From Methylobacterium goesingense (GTDB lineage: Bacteria; Pseudomonadota; Alphaproteobacteria; Rhizobiales; Beijerinckiaceae): DNA of 64,000 nt. Where the stretch lies: assembly GCF_022179225.1 (NCBI RefSeq), contig NZ_BPQL01000019.1, positions 1 through 64,000 of the forward strand, in the 5' to 3' direction. The notes under the pieces are model-generated. The model saw only the letters and a program-made list of their open reading frames with translations. It had not been told where the DNA came from and did no database searches. Position 1 is the first letter of the stretch; each line of letters starts with the position of its first letter. The position numbers and the translations under genes were made by a program. Positions 8,193 to 15,335 of the stretch are shown one piece after another.

Positions 8193-9487
8193 GCCGATCC
8201 TGATGGTTTGGCGTCGCTGCGCCGTCGGCGCGCGTAGCGGTCGTTCGGGCCGTCCAGCGGCTTCGGCGGGGCCTGCGGCTCGGCGATCGCGACCGCGAAG
8301 TACCGGAAGGCGTCGGCGCCGTGGCTGGCCCAATCGTGCAGCGGGTTCTTGGAGAACTGCTGCGTGGCCGGGTCGACGTCGTAGCGATAGTTCCTCAGCG
8401 CCTGCAGGCCGTCGGCGCACAGGTCCTCGTCGAACCAGCACCGAGCGAACAGGAGGCGCGCCGCGTCGATGCCGGCGGCCACGGTGAGCTTGGGGACGAT
8501 GCGGACCCGGTGACCCGCGTCCCACATCTGCTGTTCGATGGTGCGCTTCGAGGCGAGGAGCTCGTTGCGTGCATCGTGCGGCAGCCAGTGCTCGCCGTAG
8601 ACGTACTGGCGCTCCTCGGCGACGGTCCGCAGGTAGTCGATGTAGTGCTGCAGCGCGTGGCCACGGTTCTCGTAATAGGCGATCAGCCGGAATTCGAACC
8701 CGACGACCTGGGCGAACCAGATCGCGGTCTTATCCGCCCGTCCCAAGTCCCAGAACGTGTGCACGGGCTTCGACGGATCGAACGGCACCTTGCCGAAGCG
8801 GCTGGGGCTGGCACCGCTGGCGGCCAGGATCTCGTTCGCGTAGATCGCGCCGTCGAGGACCTGCTTGCAGTTGCCGCCCCAGACCGTCTCGTAGGCGATC
8901 GGGTCGCGCGCCTTCAGGTCGAGGGCTTCCTGGCGCAGGACGTCGGGGAACCAGGGGTTATCCTCCCAGCCGATCTTGACCACGCGGGCCCCGGTCGGCG
9001 GCGTCCTTACGAACCGCTTGTAGGTCTCGTCCTCCGCCAGCTCGGTGTTGAAGCTGATCCAGATTTCCGAGCCCGGCTTGCGGATCGTCGGGACCAGAAC
9101 GTCCCAGGAGGCCTTCGAAACGGTGCGGGCCTCCTCGACCCAGCAGATGTCCACGCCTTCGGTCGACTTCACCGAGGCGACGTTGTGCCGGAGCCCCTTG
9201 AAGATGAACTCGGTCCCGTTGGTCCCGAGGATCCGCTTTTCCTGGGTGTCGAAGTAGTCGGACAGGCCGAGGAGGTCGACCTGCTGCGCGAGCAGGGCGT
9301 GCGCCGACTCCGCGATCGAGTTCTGGAACTCGCGGGCGCAGAGGATGCGCAAGGGCCGCTGCGCGCCGAGCAGCAGCAGGGCGCGGCCGAAGCCCCAGGA
9401 CTTCGCCCCGCCTCGCCCCCCGTAGGCGACCTTGTAGCGGGCCGGCTCGAAGAGGAAGTCGAGCTTCTCCGGAAACTCAACCTGCAT
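8180..9487 (-). CDS. Terminase large subunit (TerL)
   Basis: 435 aa. ATPase/nuclease motor that packages phage DNA. Walker A-like VAYGGRGGAKSWGFGRALLL at about residues 18-37, Walker B VDICWVEEA at about 110-118, then the coupling motif region WISFNTE. The C-terminal nuclease half carries HTFWDLGRADKTAIWF and conserved Asp residues. Pattern and length fit the PBSX-type/Terminase_3 family. It overlaps TerS upstream (11 bp) and the portal gene downstream (13 bp), so the three are one translational unit. Confidence 0.9.
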   Translation of the reverse strand: MQVEFPEKLDFLFEPARYKVAYGGRGGAKSWGFGRALLLLGAQRPLRILCAREFQNSIAESAHALLAQQVDLLGLSDYFDTQEKRILGTNGTEFIFKGLRHNVASVKSTEGVDICWVEEARTVSKASWDVLVPTIRKPGSEIWISFNTELAEDETYKRFVRTPPTGARVVKIGWEDNPWFPDVLRQEALDLKARDPIAYETVWGGNCKQVLDGAIYANEILAASGASPSRFGKVPFDPSKPVHTFWDLGRADKTAIWFAQVVGFEFRLIAYYENRGHALQHYIDYLRTVAEERQYVYGEHWLPHDARNELLASKRTIEQQMWDAGHRVRIVPKLTVAAGIDAARLLFARCWFDEDLCADGLQALRNYRYDVDPATQQFSKNPLHDWASHGADAFRYFAVAIAEPQAPPKPLDGPNDRYARRRRSDAKPSGSAWAA

Positions 9488-9950
9488 CGGGCACCGGCGC
9501 CGGCCGGACGAACGTCACGGTGATTCCACCGTCGATCAGCGGGGCGCCATCCTTGCCGGTGTTCTCCACCTGGCGCTTGTTCGTGAAGGCGTCGCCGCAT
9601 TCCTTGGCGACCTGCTCGAGGAGCGAGGCGACCAAGACCATGTTGCCGGCCCGCTCGGCCTTTTCGGCGAGCCGGGCCAGCGTGCGCAGCCGGACCACCT
9701 TATGCGAGATGCCGATCGCCGCCGTGTCCGCGAGGAAGGCCTCGCGCGTGATCGCGAACAGAGCGCGAAATTCCTCGGACAGCGAGGCCCCGGCGCGCTT
9801 GCCAGGGTCGTACGCCTCGACCGCCTGCCGGGACACCTCGAGGCCAAATTCTTCCTTGACCGACTTGGCGACCTCGGAGGGGGTCTCGAAGCACGCAAGC
9901 TGCTGAACGACGAAGGTTTTCACCTCGTCGGGGAGGCCGTTCTGCGCCAT
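9477..9950 (-). CDS. Terminase small subunit (DUF2280-type)
   Basis: 157 aa. The start LPDEVKTFVVQQLACFETPS followed by VKEEFGLEVSRQAVEAYDP is the signature of the DUF2280 phage family, a helix-turn-helix DNA-recognition domain found directly before TerL. The rest is helical, with a short C-terminal tail ending VTFVRPAPVPDAG. It presumably binds the phage packaging site. It starts 7 bp after the metallopeptidase gene and overlaps TerL. Confidence 0.8.
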   Translation of the reverse strand: MAQNGLPDEVKTFVVQQLACFETPSEVAKSVKEEFGLEVSRQAVEAYDPGKRAGASLSEEFRALFAITREAFLADTAAIGISHKVVRLRTLARLAEKAERAGNMVLVASLLEQVAKECGDAFTNKRQVENTGKDGAPLIDGGITVTFVRPAPVPDAG

Positions 9951-9957
9951 GGCGATG

Positions 9958-10599
9958 TCAATGTCCGGTCAGGGAGCGCCCGCAGGTGCCACAGGCGCCC
10001 GCGATCTCCGCCTCGCACACGATGGGCGCCCGGTTGGCGGCCTCGACCAGGGCGGCGGTCTGGCCCGCCGCGTGGCCCGCGCCGTAGCGCGCCACCACAC
10101 CGACGAACTCCTCGACGTCGTGGCCCGGGATCTCGAACACGGGCTCGCCGGTCATCTTCGAGAAGCGCGGCGCGCCCCACCGGCCCTTGGCCTGGCCGGC
10201 GTGGTACAGCTCGTGCTCGACGAGGCTGCAAAACGTCGCGTCGCTGCACTGGTCGGCGTAATCGGCGTCGAAGGTCAGCAGGAAGTGCGGCATCCAGCCG
10301 AACCAGCCCGTGACCTGCTGCTCGAACCGGGCCTTGGCCCAGCGATTCCCCATGAACGCGGTCGTCTCGCACATGCCGACCACGGCGTTGCCCTGGCGAG
10401 CGTTCGGCACGGCACACCAGAGCACGCCGAGCCGCGCGCTGCGCAGGTGGACGTGGTCCTCGTTCAGAAGCGGCGCGTCCTCATCGATGAAGGTCGCGCG
10501 CATCCATGCGAGCAGGTCGTGGGCCGGGCGAACCGGGGTGAGCGTGTCGATGGCGGCATCGCCGACGAGGTCCTCGGGCGGGCGCGGCCGGACCAGCAT
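9958..10599 (-). CDS. Putative phage metallopeptidase
   Basis: 213 aa. Contains FCSLVEHELYHAGQAKGRW at about residues 123-141: an HExxH-like zinc-binding helix (H-E-L-Y-H) preceded by Glu, as in the PhageMetallopep family often found beside terminase genes. Further acidic and His residues follow (PGHDVEEFVGVVARYG). A CGTCG motif near the C terminus may bind a metal. The substrate is unknown; maturation proteolysis or host-protein cleavage are both possible. The start ATG overlaps the stop of the upstream gene (ATGA). Confidence 0.65.
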   Translation of the reverse strand: MLVRPRPPEDLVGDAAIDTLTPVRPAHDLLAWMRATFIDEDAPLLNEDHVHLRSARLGVLWCAVPNARQGNAVVGMCETTAFMGNRWAKARFEQQVTGWFGWMPHFLLTFDADYADQCSDATFCSLVEHELYHAGQAKGRWGAPRFSKMTGEPVFEIPGHDVEEFVGVVARYGAGHAAGQTAALVEAANRAPIVCEAEIAGACGTCGRSLTGH

Positions 10600-10928
10600 C
10601 AGCCCTTCCGACGCTCGCAGGAGATCTTGTGCGTCTCACCCGGGGCGAGGCTCAGGTGCGTGGCGAGCACCGCGCCGACCTGGGCGCAGGCGGTGACCAT
10701 CGCGACGGGCTGGACGGCCATGTCGAGGGCGTTGTCGCGCGAGCAGTCCCGGCCCGCGACGCCGGCCGGGCAGACCAGTACCACGGCGCGGAACCCGGCC
10801 TCGTCGGCGTGCGCTGGCGCGGGCAGCAGATGGACCCACAGCACGATGGCGCCGACGATCGCCACCATGAGCGCGACGCGCCAAGCCTCGATGATCGGGG
10901 GCGGCGAGGGGGCGGCCGTGTTCGCCAT
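10599..10928 (-). CDS. Small membrane-anchored protein, unknown function
   Basis: 109 aa from the ATG at 10928, which overlaps the previous stop (ATGA). Residues about 14-37 (AWRVALMVAIVGAIVLWVHL) form a membrane anchor, possibly an uncleaved signal, followed by a periplasmic-looking part with four Cys residues (VLVCPAG, RDCSRD, VTACAQ, KISCERR). A lysis-accessory role could be imagined from membrane topology and position, but nothing proves it. Confidence 0.6.
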   Translation of the reverse strand: MANTAAPSPPPIIEAWRVALMVAIVGAIVLWVHLLPAPAHADEAGFRAVVLVCPAGVAGRDCSRDNALDMAVQPVAMVTACAQVGAVLATHLSLAPGETHKISCERRKG

Positions 10929-11080
10929 CAGTGCACCGTGGGCGAAAGGTGAAGCGTGGTGCCGTCGGGCAGGGTCCACGTGCTCAGGTCGCACTCGGCG
11001 TGGACGGCAACCGGACGCCGACGCTGGAGGGCCGCCAGCGCGATGCCGGCGAGGAGAAGCAAGGCGCAGGCGCGGGGCAT
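10928..11080 (-). CDS. 50-aa exported or membrane peptide
   Basis: Short gene, 50 aa. It begins MPRACALLLLAGIALAALQR, a signal/anchor helix, and continues with VHAECDLSTWTLPDGTTLHL. Its ATG overlaps the upstream stop and its stop overlaps the downstream ATG, an unbroken coupled chain that supports it being real. No family recognised. Confidence 0.55.
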   Translation of the reverse strand: MPRACALLLLAGIALAALQRRRPVAVHAECDLSTWTLPDGTTLHLSPTVH

Positions 11081-11196
11081 CAGCGGCCGCACCCGTTCGA
11101 GAGGATGGTCTCGCCGCGATAGACGACCGTGGTCGCCACCGGCGGGACGGGCGCGGGCTTGGCCACCAAGCGGCGGAGCAGGGCGAAGTACTTCAC
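11080..11196 (-). CDS. 38-aa small protein
   Basis: GTG start within the stop of the upstream gene (GTGA) and a TGA stop overlapping the next ATG (ATGA). Sequence VKYFALLRRLVAKPAPVPPV then ATTVVYRGETILSNGCGR. The only support is the overlap chain and full tiling between neighbours. Function unknown. Confidence 0.45.
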   Translation of the reverse strand: MKYFALLRRLVAKPAPVPPVATTVVYRGETILSNGCGR

Positions 11197-11417
11197 AGCC
11201 GGAATCCTTCGAGGAAGGCGCGCCGCACCTGGACGCACTCGGACGCCGAGCGGCACTCGCTGGCGATGACGGAGGCGATGCGCTCGTGCATCGCGGAGGG
11301 GGCGGACCCCGCGTAGGCGTCGAAGGCGTCGGCGGCGGTGCCGAAGCTGTCGCTCGATTGGCCCACCATGGGGGCGAGCAGCTCGACGGCCTGGTCGACG
11401 AGGTCCGAGGGGGTCAT
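11193..11417 (-). CDS. 74-aa phage protein, unknown function
   Basis: Helical small protein beginning MTPSDLVDQAVELLAPMVGQ and containing two Cys (SECRSASECVQVRRAF). Start overlaps the preceding stop (ATGA) and its stop overlaps the next GTG. Belongs to the chain of small genes ahead of the packaging genes. Confidence 0.55.
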   Translation of the reverse strand: MTPSDLVDQAVELLAPMVGQSSDSFGTAADAFDAYAGSAPSAMHERIASVIASECRSASECVQVRRAFLEGFRL

Positions 11418-11617
11418 GCGTGGGTCCTGAGCGGATGGAGGCGGACGGACGCGCGGCCGGCGGTGAACGCGACCTCGCGGTACTGGCCCGGGACCGGATC
11501 GGCCTGGGCGGCGAGGGCGAGGGCGGCGACCCAGTGCGCGGCAGTGGGCCGGCCCTGGTGGATGGTGGTGGCGAGGCCGGCGAGGCGCCGGGCGAGGACG
11601 ACGGCGTTCATGCGCAT
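11414..11617 (-). CDS. 67-aa phage protein, unknown function
   Basis: Start MRMNAVVLARRLAGLATTIH at 11617; the longer in-frame extension upstream reads as out-of-frame shadow of other genes. The centre GRPTAAHWVAALALAAQADP is helical, and the end VAFTAGRASVRLHPLRTHA is strand-like. Overlaps the upstream gene by 10 bp and the downstream gene by 4 bp. No family recognised. Confidence 0.5.
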   Translation of the reverse strand: MRMNAVVLARRLAGLATTIHQGRPTAAHWVAALALAAQADPVPGQYREVAFTAGRASVRLHPLRTHA

Positions 11618-11754
11618 GCGGTCCGCGCCTTCCGTGCGTCCGCCTCGCGGCAGGCCTTGAGCCAAATCCAGTAGGCGGAGGCGGCCGGGTCGCGCTGGAG
11701 GTCGCGGCGCGCCTTGTCGGCCTGCGCTGCGGTCCAGTCCGGCCGCGCCGTCAC
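11608..11754 (-). CDS. 48-aa phage protein, unknown function
   Basis: GTG start overlapping the stop of the gene at 11751-11918 (GTGA). Sequence VTARPDWTAAQADKARRDLQ followed by RDPAASAYWIWLKACREADA: a charged, helical small protein. Support comes from the overlap chain and normal amino-acid composition. Function unknown. Confidence 0.45.
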   Translation of the reverse strand: MTARPDWTAAQADKARRDLQRDPAASAYWIWLKACREADARKARTACA

Positions 11755-11918
11755 AGGCCGAGTCGCTTGTGCGAGATCCGGCGCCAGCCCTTGGTCGGGT
11801 GCAGCACCATGATGGCGTCGGCCTCGTAGCGAAGGCCGGCGACGCGCTTCGGCGCGATCGCATTCCACGCGGCATCGACCCGGGCCCGGTGAAGGGCCGA
11901 GAGGCTGTACTGGTTCAT
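11751..11918 (-). CDS. 55-aa phage protein, first gene of the late chain
   Basis: ATG at 11918. Sequence MNQYSLSALHRARVDAAWNA, then a basic middle and HPTKGWRRISHKRLGL at the end. Its stop overlaps the GTG of the next gene. It lies 15 bp after the stop of the serine recombinase, so the recombinase and the late chain could share a transcript. Function unknown. Confidence 0.5.
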   Translation of the reverse strand: MNQYSLSALHRARVDAAWNAIAPKRVAGLRYEADAIMVLHPTKGWRRISHKRLGL

Positions 11919-11933
11919 GCTGGGGACCTTCGT

Positions 11934-12794
11934 TCAGCCGATGATCGCGGCGTGTGCGCCTGGCTGGAGGACGTGCTGTTCGGTCCCTGTCCACGAGAAC
12001 AGGTACTCGACCGCGCCGCGGTATTTCGGGTTGTCGAGGAGGTAGCCGACGCCGCCGGCCGTCCACGTTTTGCCCGTGGGTGAAGGGATGCGATCGGCGT
12101 TCAGGCCGTCGGCGATGGCTTGGAGCGTGCGCTTGGTCCGATGAGCCGGACCGCGCTCGCGGAAGATCCTGCGGACCACCGCGGCCTGATCGGGCACGAT
12201 CACCAGGTGGCCGGCCTTGTCGGTCTCGTACCCGTAGGGCGCCCGGCCGCCGGCGAACCCGCCGCGTCCAGCCTTCGACAGCTTGCCGCCGGCGGTCCGG
12301 TCCCGGATCGTGAAGCGCTCGCTTTCGGCCATGCCAGCGAGGATCGCGAAGACGGTGCGGCCCATCGGAGTGGCGGTGTCGATCGGCTCCGTCACCGACC
12401 GAATGCCGATGTCGTGCTGCTCGGCGAGGTCGGCCACGGTGGTGACCGCGTACCGGATCTCGCGGGCGAGCCGGTCGAACTTGTAGACCAGCAGGATGCT
12501 GAAGGCCTTCGCCTCGGCCAGTTCCAGGATGCGCCCGAAGCCGGGTCGCTCCGCTGGCCGGGTCGCGCCCGAGACGCCCGGGTCGGTGACCAACTCCACC
12601 AGCTCGTAGGCCTGCGACTCAGCGAAGGCGCGAAGGGCCCGCTCCTGCGTCTCGAGGCCGAAACCGTTGGAGGCCTGCTCGTCCGTCGAGACCCGAAGGT
12701 AGGCCACCGCACGGGTGGCGATCACCGCCTTTTCGGCCTCTTGGGTTTTTATTCTGGCCCGGATGCGAGACGTGCGCTTGGAGCCAGCCAACAT
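11934..12794 (-). CDS. Serine recombinase lacking a zinc-ribbon/coiled-coil tail
   Basis: 286 aa. Catalytic resolvase domain at residues about 30-175, with nucleophile Ser36 in AVAYLRVSTDEQ and the conserved LLVYKFDRLAR and MAESERFTIRDRT segments. Then comes a Recombinase-type DNA-binding domain (GFAGGRAPYGYETDKAGHLV to about 275). It ends where large serine integrases normally continue into a zinc ribbon, so it is either a compact recombinase or a truncated integrase. It is separate from the attachment-site integrase at 32360-34018. Inverted repeats at 12793-12822 (over its start codon) and 12854-12879 may be its operators or crossover sites. Confidence 0.8.
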   Translation of the reverse strand: MLAGSKRTSRIRARIKTQEAEKAVIATRAVAYLRVSTDEQASNGFGLETQERALRAFAESQAYELVELVTDPGVSGATRPAERPGFGRILELAEAKAFSILLVYKFDRLAREIRYAVTTVADLAEQHDIGIRSVTEPIDTATPMGRTVFAILAGMAESERFTIRDRTAGGKLSKAGRGGFAGGRAPYGYETDKAGHLVIVPDQAAVVRRIFRERGPAHRTKRTLQAIADGLNADRIPSPTGKTWTAGGVGYLLDNPKYRGAVEYLFSWTGTEQHVLQPGAHAAIIG

Positions 12795-12822
12795 AACTAA
12801 GCTCCTCGAATTGCTCAGTTAT
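12793..12822. repeat. Inverted repeat over the recombinase start codon
   Basis: ATAACTAAG and CTCAGTTAT face each other across a 12-base centre (8 of 9 pairs match). The left arm includes the recombinase ATG. The arrangement suits autoregulation or a recombination site. Sequence is directly visible; function is inference. Confidence 0.55.
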
Positions 12823-12853
12823 TTCGGCCGTCGCCGACTTCGGATGATATAAA

Positions 12854-12879
12854 TTCCGAATTGTCTTGGTAATTCGGAA
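12854..12879. repeat. Perfect 9-bp inverted repeat TTCCGAATT/AATTCGGAA
   Basis: TTCCGAATT at 12854-12862 and AATTCGGAA at 12871-12879 are separated by eight bases. A further TTCGGA half-site occurs at 12839-12844. The region is AT-rich compared with its surroundings and lies between two minus-strand genes, so it is a good candidate operator or promoter zone. Confidence 0.55.
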
Positions 12880-12900
12880 ATCGCTGCGTTTCGGAGCCGA

Positions 12901-13188
12901 TCAGGCCCGCGCCGCGACCACTCTCGACCGACCCCGGAACGCGACGGTGGCGCGGGTCCCGGCGATCGCGCCGGCCTGGAACGAGGCGACGGCGGACCGG
13001 CGCGGCGCGGCCTCGCGCGGCAGCTCGGCGCCGGTCAGGTCGCGGTGGAGCCGGCGCAGGCCTTCGCGGATCTCGCCGATTTCCCCGAGGAACGTCTCGA
13101 CGGTGTGCCGATGCCCCGGAACCCGGAGGCGGTCGGCCTTGCGGAGCAGGTCGGCGACCCGCTCGGCGTGCTGGCGATCCGTCATCAT
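12901..13188 (-). CDS. 95-aa coiled-coil phage protein
   Basis: Sequence MMTDRQHAERVADLLRKADR followed by a heptad-like helix HTVETFLGEIGEIREGLRRL; the C terminus is Arg/Ala-rich and probably disordered. It lies upstream of the serine recombinase in the same direction. No catalytic motif. Function unknown. Confidence 0.5.
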   Translation of the reverse strand: MMTDRQHAERVADLLRKADRLRVPGHRHTVETFLGEIGEIREGLRRLHRDLTGAELPREAAPRRSAVASFQAGAIAGTRATVAFRGRSRVVAARA

Positions 13189-13672
13189 CGGGTGCCGATC
13201 ATGTCACGAAAGCCCGGCCGCGTCCTGTGCTCGAAACGCCTAAGCTGTTGAGCTGGTTCGCGGTGCAGGTGGAAAGGGGGCCGGGGCTTCTCGTCGCCCG
13301 GCGAACGGCATCGTCAGTCCGGACGACGCGCGGGCCATAGTTCACCTGGCAAGGTGCCCGTCAGGGATAGGTGATGATGAGACCGGTGACCGGCCGTAGC
13401 ATCATCGAAAGCGCGCGAGGCGCTGTCGGTGGGGCGCTGAGCCCCGGTGCGGGAGGGGGATATGTGCGGCGCGCCGGCTTCGGGTCCGGAAAGGCTAAGC
13501 CCGGCAGGCGTTGTGTGGCCGCTATGGTCCGTTCTGTTCAGTCAGGCGGGGCGGGTCACAGCTTCATGGCTGACCTCCCCCGACTGGGCGTTAAACGCAC
13601 AGCGCCCGGCGGCGATGAGCCCCGGGCGCGTGTCGTGCGACGGTGACGTTCTGCAACGGAACGCCCGTCGGG
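13189..13672. other. 484-bp stretch without a firm gene
   Basis: Plus-strand frames beginning at 13371 (three ATGs in a row) and 13459 (GGGAGGGG upstream, Trp-rich product) are open but overlap each other, and the second runs antisense into the HTH gene. Neither shows a recognisable domain. The visible structure is the hairpin at 13602-13629 and the promoter-like motif at 13648-13677, which would together form an untranslated leader for the minus-strand genes. Confidence 0.4.
13602..13629 (-). terminator. Strong hairpin downstream of the repeated motif
   Basis: GCGCCCGG at 13602-13609 pairs with CCGGGCGC at 13622-13629 across a 12-base loop. On the minus strand it is followed by TGTGCGTTT, a weak T-tract. 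It may act as a leader attenuator about 35 bp past the motif at 13663-13677. Confidence 0.35.
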
Positions 13673-13677
13673 TCAAG
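13648..13677 (-). promoter_or_regulatory. Second copy of motif CTTGACCCGACGGGC
   Basis: The 15-bp motif at 13663-13677 is identical to that at 3894-3908. It overlaps the 3' end of the HTH gene. With TTGACC as -35, a 17-base spacer gives CAGAAC as a poor -10, so a phage activator might be required. Reading leftwards it would serve the 12901-13188 gene, the recombinase and the late chain. Confidence 0.3.
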
Positions 13678-13921
13678 GATTTGCGAGGAGCCGTATCACG
13701 TCCTCCGGCCGAACCTTCGCGCGGAGGAGGTAGCGCAGGAAGCGGGCCGCCGTGGGCGGGATCTCGCGCTCGCGGTTCGCCCACTTCCTGGAGGTGCGCG
13801 CATCCACACCTAGGAGCGCGGCCGCGCCGCCTTGCGTCAGGCCGAGGAGGCCGATGGTTTCTCGGTACTCCTCAGGCGTCATTGAATCAGCCGTGCTACG
13901 GAAAGGGATATCGTCCGTCAT
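13673..13921 (-). CDS. Small helix-turn-helix DNA-binding protein
   Basis: 82 aa from the ATG at 13921. The core MTPEEYRETIGLLGLTQGGA plus AALLGVDARTSRKWANRERE is a Cro/XRE-type HTH with recognition helix at about residues 38-50. The end PTAARFLRYLLRAKVRPEDV is helical. Transcription regulator of unknown target, possibly of the late genes given its position upstream of them. A GTG at 13939 would add six residues. Confidence 0.65.
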   Translation of the reverse strand: MTDDIPFRSTADSMTPEEYRETIGLLGLTQGGAAALLGVDARTSRKWANREREIPPTAARFLRYLLRAKVRPEDVIRLLANP

Positions 13922-13975
13922 GATGCTCTGTAGGCCCACTGGTCCTACCTTTTAACCAGGGGTGGCCCATCTAGC

Positions 13976-14713
13976 CTAGGCCTCTTCGCTCGCCTCCCGC
14001 TCCGTAATTAGCGCCGCCGACCGCTCCAGCCGCTCCGGGATCGCATCGGCCTGGGACGCGTACTCGTCCCGGGTCGGGGCTGCGCCGGGTGCCCGGGCGG
14101 TGTGCTGCGCCTCGGTGAGCTCGCCGAGGAGCCAGCGGAATCGGCCGGCGATGTCGGAGGAGGCGCGTTCGCTGCTGCCGCGCCCGCGGGCCTCGGCGTA
14201 GGCCCCGAAGGTGAAGCCCTCGGCCAGGATGGCGCGGAGGAAGCGGACGCCGCTGTCGCCGATCACGCGGGCGGCCCGTTCGTTCGAGGCCTTCACGGCC
14301 CGGGCGGTCTCGATGCGGCCGAGCATCCGGATATCTTCGATGGTGAAGCCGTGCGAGGTGCTGTGCGAGGCGAAGCCGCCGGACGACATGGTGCTATCCC
14401 ATGTCGAGCCCGAGGTGCGGACGCCGAGCTGCTTCTCCCACAGCATCTGCAGGGTGCGACCGACGAGGAACTGCGCCTCGGTGATCCGGCCGGCGGAGCG
14501 CTCGGCGGCGAGCACGTCGACCCGGCGATTCACGGTGGCGGTGATGAAAGTCGACGGGTCGTAGGGATCGCGGACCGAGGCGGTACCGGGCTGGATCTCG
14601 ACGTCCCGCGCCGTGACGCGCGCGAGGCTGACGACCTTGCGACGGCGGCCGCAGGTGGCTTGCGAGCGAGCGGTGTGGGTGGTGCTGGACGACTTCTTGG
14701 CCGACGCGGTCAC
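13976..14713 (-). CDS. Phage protein of unknown function
   Basis: 245 aa, GTG start with AGGGG seven bases upstream. Basic N terminus (SQATCGRRRKVVSLARVTAR), then helical segments such as GRITEAQFLVGRTLQMLWEK and IRMLGRIETARAVKASNERA, and a C terminus rich in Glu and Arg. Its site between replication and late genes is where late regulators often lie, but no known domain is recognised. Confidence 0.55.
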   Translation of the reverse strand: MTASAKKSSSTTHTARSQATCGRRRKVVSLARVTARDVEIQPGTASVRDPYDPSTFITATVNRRVDVLAAERSAGRITEAQFLVGRTLQMLWEKQLGVRTSGSTWDSTMSSGGFASHSTSHGFTIEDIRMLGRIETARAVKASNERAARVIGDSGVRFLRAILAEGFTFGAYAEARGRGSSERASSDIAGRFRWLLGELTEAQHTARAPGAAPTRDEYASQADAIPERLERSAALITEREASEEA

Positions 14714-14809
14714 GGTGGTGCCCCTGTGCAGGTCCAGTCCTTAACGCCGGGCCTAAATTGTGGGTCGAGCCAGCATGGCCCGGATGTCAATCTTCGATTC
14801 GGTGCTACG

Positions 14810-14914
14810 ATGTCTCAGAAGCTGCGCCACCCCAAGCCGAATTGGGCCCAGGACCATGGAAATGCACTTCAATTGGATGCATACTTAAAAAGTTTAGAGG
14901 CATGCTGTGGATAG
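14810..14914 (+). CDS. 34-aa leader peptide-like gene before the AT-rich membrane gene
   Basis: Reads MSQKLRHPKPNWAQDHGNAL then QLDAYLKSLEACCG. Its stop overlaps the GTG of the next gene, so the two may be translationally coupled. No ribosome site is obvious. It is opposite in strand to the flanking phage genes and the base composition falls sharply halfway through it. Confidence 0.35.
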   Translation: MSQKLRHPKPNWAQDHGNALQLDAYLKSLEACCG

Positions 14915-15308
14915 ACACAAATTAAAAATCTCACTGCTGTCCCTACTTGAGCAGTTTCGCGAATATCAAACGACTAATCAGGAGGAGATGCTAAAGTTTA
15001 CAGAAGAATTCTGGGTAAAAACATCCAAGCTCGTGTTTGATTTCGTAAATAATATCGTTGTAGTTGCAACACTATCATATGCGGCAAGCAAGACCAATAG
15101 TTGGGTTTTGCTATTTACGAGTTTTTGCTTGGGAATGATCCTATTGGTCGAATTAATTAGTAGGCTGGAGGGCTTTTTCCTAAAATGGTTATTTGTTCCA
15201 TCTGCGCCGCGCGGTGCGGCTGTTGGAGTCAGCTTACTAATCAGCCTACTGAGTTATGTTGTTATATTTGGGGTCGTGGAGAGATTTGAAGCATCTTTCA
15301 AAATGTGA
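14907..15308 (+). CDS. AT-rich membrane protein, moron candidate
   Basis: 133 aa, GTG start with AGAGG six bases upstream. An N-terminal cytoplasmic helix (about 45 residues, many Lys/Glu/Gln) is followed by three membrane segments: about 47-66 (NNIVVVATLSYAASKTNSWV), 67-87 and 104-125 (VGVSLLISLLSYVVIFGVVE). Its DNA is only about 40% GC against about 70% around it, and it runs opposite to its neighbours. These are the marks of a moron added to the prophage. A role in superinfection exclusion or host change is guesswork; no family recognised. Confidence 0.75.
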   Translation: MDRHKLKISLLSLLEQFREYQTTNQEEMLKFTEEFWVKTSKLVFDFVNNIVVVATLSYAASKTNSWVLLFTSFCLGMILLVELISRLEGFFLKWLFVPSAPRGAAVGVSLLISLLSYVVIFGVVERFEASFKM

Positions 15309-15335
15309 GTGCATATTTACTCCAATAATAAGCCC

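Noticed and set aside
8690-8715. ttcgaaccc in the TerL gene as a second attachment-core copy
   Set aside because: Only nine bases match the tRNA T-loop; the rest does not match tRNA-Thr, and the site is inside an intact coding gene.
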